A DNA stretch of 52,397 nt, from the NCBI GenBank assembly GCA_016779605.1, contig JADHNH010000013.1, positions 1 to 52,397 of the forward strand, written 5' to 3'. A program made the position numbers and the translations under genes. The notes under the pieces were generated by a model that did no database searches, had not been told where the DNA came from, and worked only from the letters and a program-made list of their open reading frames with translations. The DNA is from Nevskia sp. Its GTDB lineage: Bacteria > Pseudomonadota > Gammaproteobacteria > Nevskiales > Nevskiaceae. Below, one piece after another: positions 49,986 through 52,397 of the stretch. Every line of letters begins with the position of its first letter. Positions within the stretch are counted from its first letter, which is position 1.

Positions 49986-51356
49986 ATGTCCGCCGAAAAT
50001 ACCGCCGTCTACGACTTTGACCTGATCACCATCGGCGCCGGTTCCGGCGGCGTCGCCGCCAGCCGTTACGCCGCCGCGCAGGGCGTGCGCGTGGCGATCT
50101 GCGAGGCGGACCGCGTCGGCGGCACCTGCGTCATCCGCGGCTGCATCCCGAAGAAGATTTTCATGTATGCGGCGCAATTCGCCGAAAGCTTCGCCGACGC
50201 GCCGGCCTACGGCTGGGCAGCCGCCACGCATGCATTCGAAATGGAGCGCCTGACCGGCGCCAAGAACGCCGAGACCGAGCGCCTCGAAGGCATCTACCGG
50301 CGCATGCTCAGCAGCTCCGGCGTGCGCTTGTTCGCCGGCCGCGCGCAGGTGGCCGATGCGCACACCGTCGTGGTCGACGGCCAGCGGCTGAGCGCCGGGC
50401 GCATCCTGGTGGCCACCGGCGCGGCCACCGCCAGGCCGCCGATTCCGGGCATCGAGCTGGCGCTGACCTCGACCGAGCTGCTCGACCTGCGGGAGCTGCC
50501 GCACCGGCTGCTGGTGCTCGGCTCCGGCTACATCGCCCTGGAGTTCGCCAGCATCTTCCGCGGACTGGGCAGCGAGGTCAGCCTGGCGTTCCGCGCCGAG
50601 GCGCCGCTGCGCGGCTTCGACCAGGACCTGCGTACGCGCAGCGCCACGGCATTGCGCGAGCGCGGCATCGACCTGCGCCCCGGATTCAAGTTCGCGCGGC
50701 TCGAGCGGCAGGCCGGCGGCATCGTCTGCCACGGTGCCGACGGCCAGGCCGTCGAAGCGGACGTGGTGCTCAACGCCATGGGCCGGCTGCCCAACAGCGC
50801 CGGCCTGGGCCTGGAGGCGCTGGGCGTGAAGCTCGATCCGGGCAGCGGCGCGGTCTGCGTGGACGCGTATTCGCGCAGCTCGGTGGACAGCATCTTCGCG
50901 GTGGGCGACGTCACCGACCGGCTGGCGCTGACGCCGGTGGCGATCGCCGAAGGCCGCGCGTTCGTCGACACCGAATTCCGCGGCAAGCCGCGCCGCATCG
51001 ATCACTCCACCGTGGCCAGCGCGGTGTTCTGCCTGCCGCCGGTGGCCTGCATCGGCCTGACCGAGGCCGCCGCGCGCGAGCGCGGCCTGCGAACGACCGT
51101 GTTCGAGGCCGACTTCCGGCCGATGAAGAACGTGATCTCCGGCCGCGCCGACCGCAGCTACATGAAGCTGGTGGTGGACGCCGCCAGCGACCGCGTGCTG
51201 GGCGTGCACATGCTGGGCGTCGACGCGCCGGAAATCGTGCAGAGCCTGGCGGTGGCGGTGACCATGGGCGCCACCAAGCAGCAGTTCGACGCCACCATGG
51301 CGATGCATCCGACGGCGGCCGAGGAGTTCATGCTGATGCGCACGCCGCGCGCCTGA
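49986..51356 (+). CDS. gor: Glutathione-disulfide reductase
   Basis: A 456-residue FAD enzyme that reduces oxidised glutathione with NADPH. The FAD motif is TIGAGSGGVAASR, the redox-active disulfide is Cys48/Cys53 in GGTCVIRGC, the NADPH-binding motif is LGSGYIALEFA, and FAVGDVTDRLALTPVA precedes the interface domain. The catalytic His-Glu pair is in MHPTAAEE. GGTCVIRGC with RSYMKLVV is the glutathione reductase pattern rather than the dihydrolipoamide dehydrogenase one. It converges with the response regulator gene. Confidence 0.93.
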   Translation: MSAENTAVYDFDLITIGAGSGGVAASRYAAAQGVRVAICEADRVGGTCVIRGCIPKKIFMYAAQFAESFADAPAYGWAAATHAFEMERLTGAKNAETERLEGIYRRMLSSSGVRLFAGRAQVADAHTVVVDGQRLSAGRILVATGAATARPPIPGIELALTSTELLDLRELPHRLLVLGSGYIALEFASIFRGLGSEVSLAFRAEAPLRGFDQDLRTRSATALRERGIDLRPGFKFARLERQAGGIVCHGADGQAVEADVVLNAMGRLPNSAGLGLEALGVKLDPGSGAVCVDAYSRSSVDSIFAVGDVTDRLALTPVAIAEGRAFVDTEFRGKPRRIDHSTVASAVFCLPPVACIGLTEAAARERGLRTTVFEADFRPMKNVISGRADRSYMKLVVDAASDRVLGVHMLGVDAPEIVQSLAVAVTMGATKQQFDATMAMHPTAAEEFMLMRTPRA

Positions 51357-51420
51357 GCGCGCCGCGACCGTCTTGCCGCGCAGCCGGCGCCTGGCACACG
51401 CCAAGTGGTGCAGCAAACGG

Positions 51421-52377
51421 TCAGATCGTGCGCTGCCGCAGGCGGCCGAGGAAGCCGAGCACGCGCTGCGCCATGCTGGTCTCCTCGGCCTGCTTGATCC
51501 GCTCCACCATATGGCGCCGGCGCAGCTGCGGCGAGGCCTGCAGCAGGCGGTGCTGGCGCAGCGCCGAGGCGATGTTCATGCCCAGCGGGCCGCGCCGCAT
51601 CGGCTTGGGCAGCAGCCGGTAGACCTGGCCCTGGTTGATCAGGTTGACCAGCACCGCGGTGTCCTCGAACGGCGTCAGCACCACGGTGACGACCTCCGGG
51701 TACTGCGCCTTGAGCAGCTTCAGCGCGGTGGCGAGGCTTTCGCCGCGCACCGCCAGCTCGGACACGATCACGCCCACCGGGTGCCGCTCGAGCAGGGCGA
51801 AGGCCTCGTCCAGGCTCCTGGCCCAATGCACCGGCTGGCTCGGCCCGACCAGGCCCTGCACCGCATGGAACACCTCGGCGTCGTCCTCGATCACCAGGAT
51901 GCCCTCGGCGCTCGACGGCGCGGCCGGCACCATGTCCGCGGCGGTGACGGCGCGCGCCGCCGCCGCCGGCGCGGACTCGGCCGGCGGCATCTCGAACAGG
52001 GCGCTGGCGATCTGCGCGGCCTGGTCCACCGTGCTGCGCAGCTCGGCGGCGTCCCAGGGCTTGCTGACGTAGCGGAAGATCTCGCCCTCGTTGACCGAGG
52101 CCATCACCGCGTCCAGCTCGGAATACCCGGTCAGCAGGATGCGCATGGTCTTCGGGCTGCGCTCCTTGACTTCGCGCAGCAGGTCCGCGCCGCGCATCAG
52201 CGGCATCTTCTGGTCGCTGATGACCACATGCACCGGCTCGCGTGCCACCAGCTCCAGCGCCTCCTGCGGGTTCACCGTGGAGTGCACGCGGTATTGCGCG
52301 CGGAACAGCATGGCCAGGGAGCGCAGGATGCGCTCTTCGTCGTCGACCAGCAGCAGGGCAGGCTTGCCGGCGGCCAT
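51421..52377 (-). CDS. Double-receiver response regulator; second receiver degenerate
   Basis: A 318-residue protein with two receiver domains and no recognisable output domain. The first (residues about 6-122) is complete: acidic pair Asp12/Asp13, phosphoacceptor Asp55 in VVISDQKMP, Thr83 in LLTGY and Lys106 in YVSKPW. An Ala/Pro-rich linker follows. The second (about 158-270) keeps Asp165/Asp166, Thr235 and Lys258, but the acceptor position is Glu207 (VIVSELAV). A basic C-terminal tail (RRRHMVERIKQAEE) closes the protein. The ATG at 52377 lies 20 bp from the window edge, so its partner kinase may be just outside. Confidence 0.88.
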   Translation of the reverse strand: MAAGKPALLLVDDEERILRSLAMLFRAQYRVHSTVNPQEALELVAREPVHVVISDQKMPLMRGADLLREVKERSPKTMRILLTGYSELDAVMASVNEGEIFRYVSKPWDAAELRSTVDQAAQIASALFEMPPAESAPAAAARAVTAADMVPAAPSSAEGILVIEDDAEVFHAVQGLVGPSQPVHWARSLDEAFALLERHPVGVIVSELAVRGESLATALKLLKAQYPEVVTVVLTPFEDTAVLVNLINQGQVYRLLPKPMRRGPLGMNIASALRQHRLLQASPQLRRRHMVERIKQAEETSMAQRVLGFLGRLRQRTI

Positions 52378-52397
52378 CCGGCCTAGCCGCCTTTGCC

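Noticed and set aside
48546-51416. A 956-codon open frame on the minus strand opposite ctpA and gor
   Set aside because: It spans two well-recognised genes, has a His/Arg/Gln-rich composition and no domain. It is a GC-driven shadow.
1-52397. Defence system, prophage or integrated element
   Set aside because: No restriction, toxin-antitoxin, nuclease-helicase, integrase or transposase gene was seen, and no tRNA-associated attachment site was found.

Overview
The window is a very GC-rich, tightly packed chromosomal segment from a Gram-negative bacterium. Gammaproteobacterial signatures include a waaA/lpxL/waaC lipopolysaccharide core region, ampD-ampE, the order yibN-grxC-secB-gpsA, envC-ctpA, tesA divergent from ybbA-ybbP, and trmL. 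Base composition and dispersed hairpin repeats suggest a Xanthomonadales/Nevskiales-type organism, but that is inference. I see no phage, integrase, transposase, CRISPR array, rRNA or tRNA.

Layout. Positions 1-7165: a truncated TIGR01777 epimerase, the RarD permease, Kdo transferase (waaA), a lipid A acyltransferase, a GT9 and a GT2 glycosyltransferase, and heptosyltransferase I (waaC). 7300-10067: a TPR protein and an L,D-transpeptidase that share a paralogous C-terminal domain, a palindromic element, and a small orphan gene. 10207-14557: a minus-strand membrane-lipid cluster (FAD oxidoreductase, DUF1365, a non-canonical cyclopropane-synthase homologue) followed by DUF1475 and DUF2062 membrane proteins. 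14591-18537: tesA divergent from the YbbA/YbbP ABC exporter, with start codons sharing one CATG. 18608-23468: a prohibitin-like protein, an NTF2-like secreted protein, a lone OppF-type ATPase, a cold-shock protein, an SDR and an IMPase-family phosphatase. 23637-28951: a cobalamin riboswitch, a BtuB-like receptor and a PduO-type adenosyltransferase, converging on ampD-ampE-btuF. 29090-32276: an M16 protease lipoprotein and a small exported protein.

32390-43783 is the most interesting part. After trmL comes a run of genes for a CDP-activated deoxysugar: RfbF, RfbG, a TylC3-like C-methyltransferase, a 3,5-epimerase, a ketoreductase and a CmcI-like O-methyltransferase. They are followed by three glycosyltransferases, a sulfotransferase and, on the opposite strand, a UDP-glucuronate decarboxylase. 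The chemistry fits a CDP-linked 6-deoxy-3-C-methyl-O-methyl-L-hexose resembling vinelose. Eight of the ten plus-strand genes from rfbF onward start with GTG or TTG, and seven junctions overlap by 1 or 4 nt.

43827-52397: a block of five back-to-back hairpins, then a cyclase-family hydrolase, gpsA, secB, grxC and a YibN-like rhodanese on the minus strand. Next are envC, a C-terminal processing protease and glutathione reductase on the plus strand, and finally a double-receiver response regulator at the window end whose second receiver has lost its phosphoacceptor aspartate.
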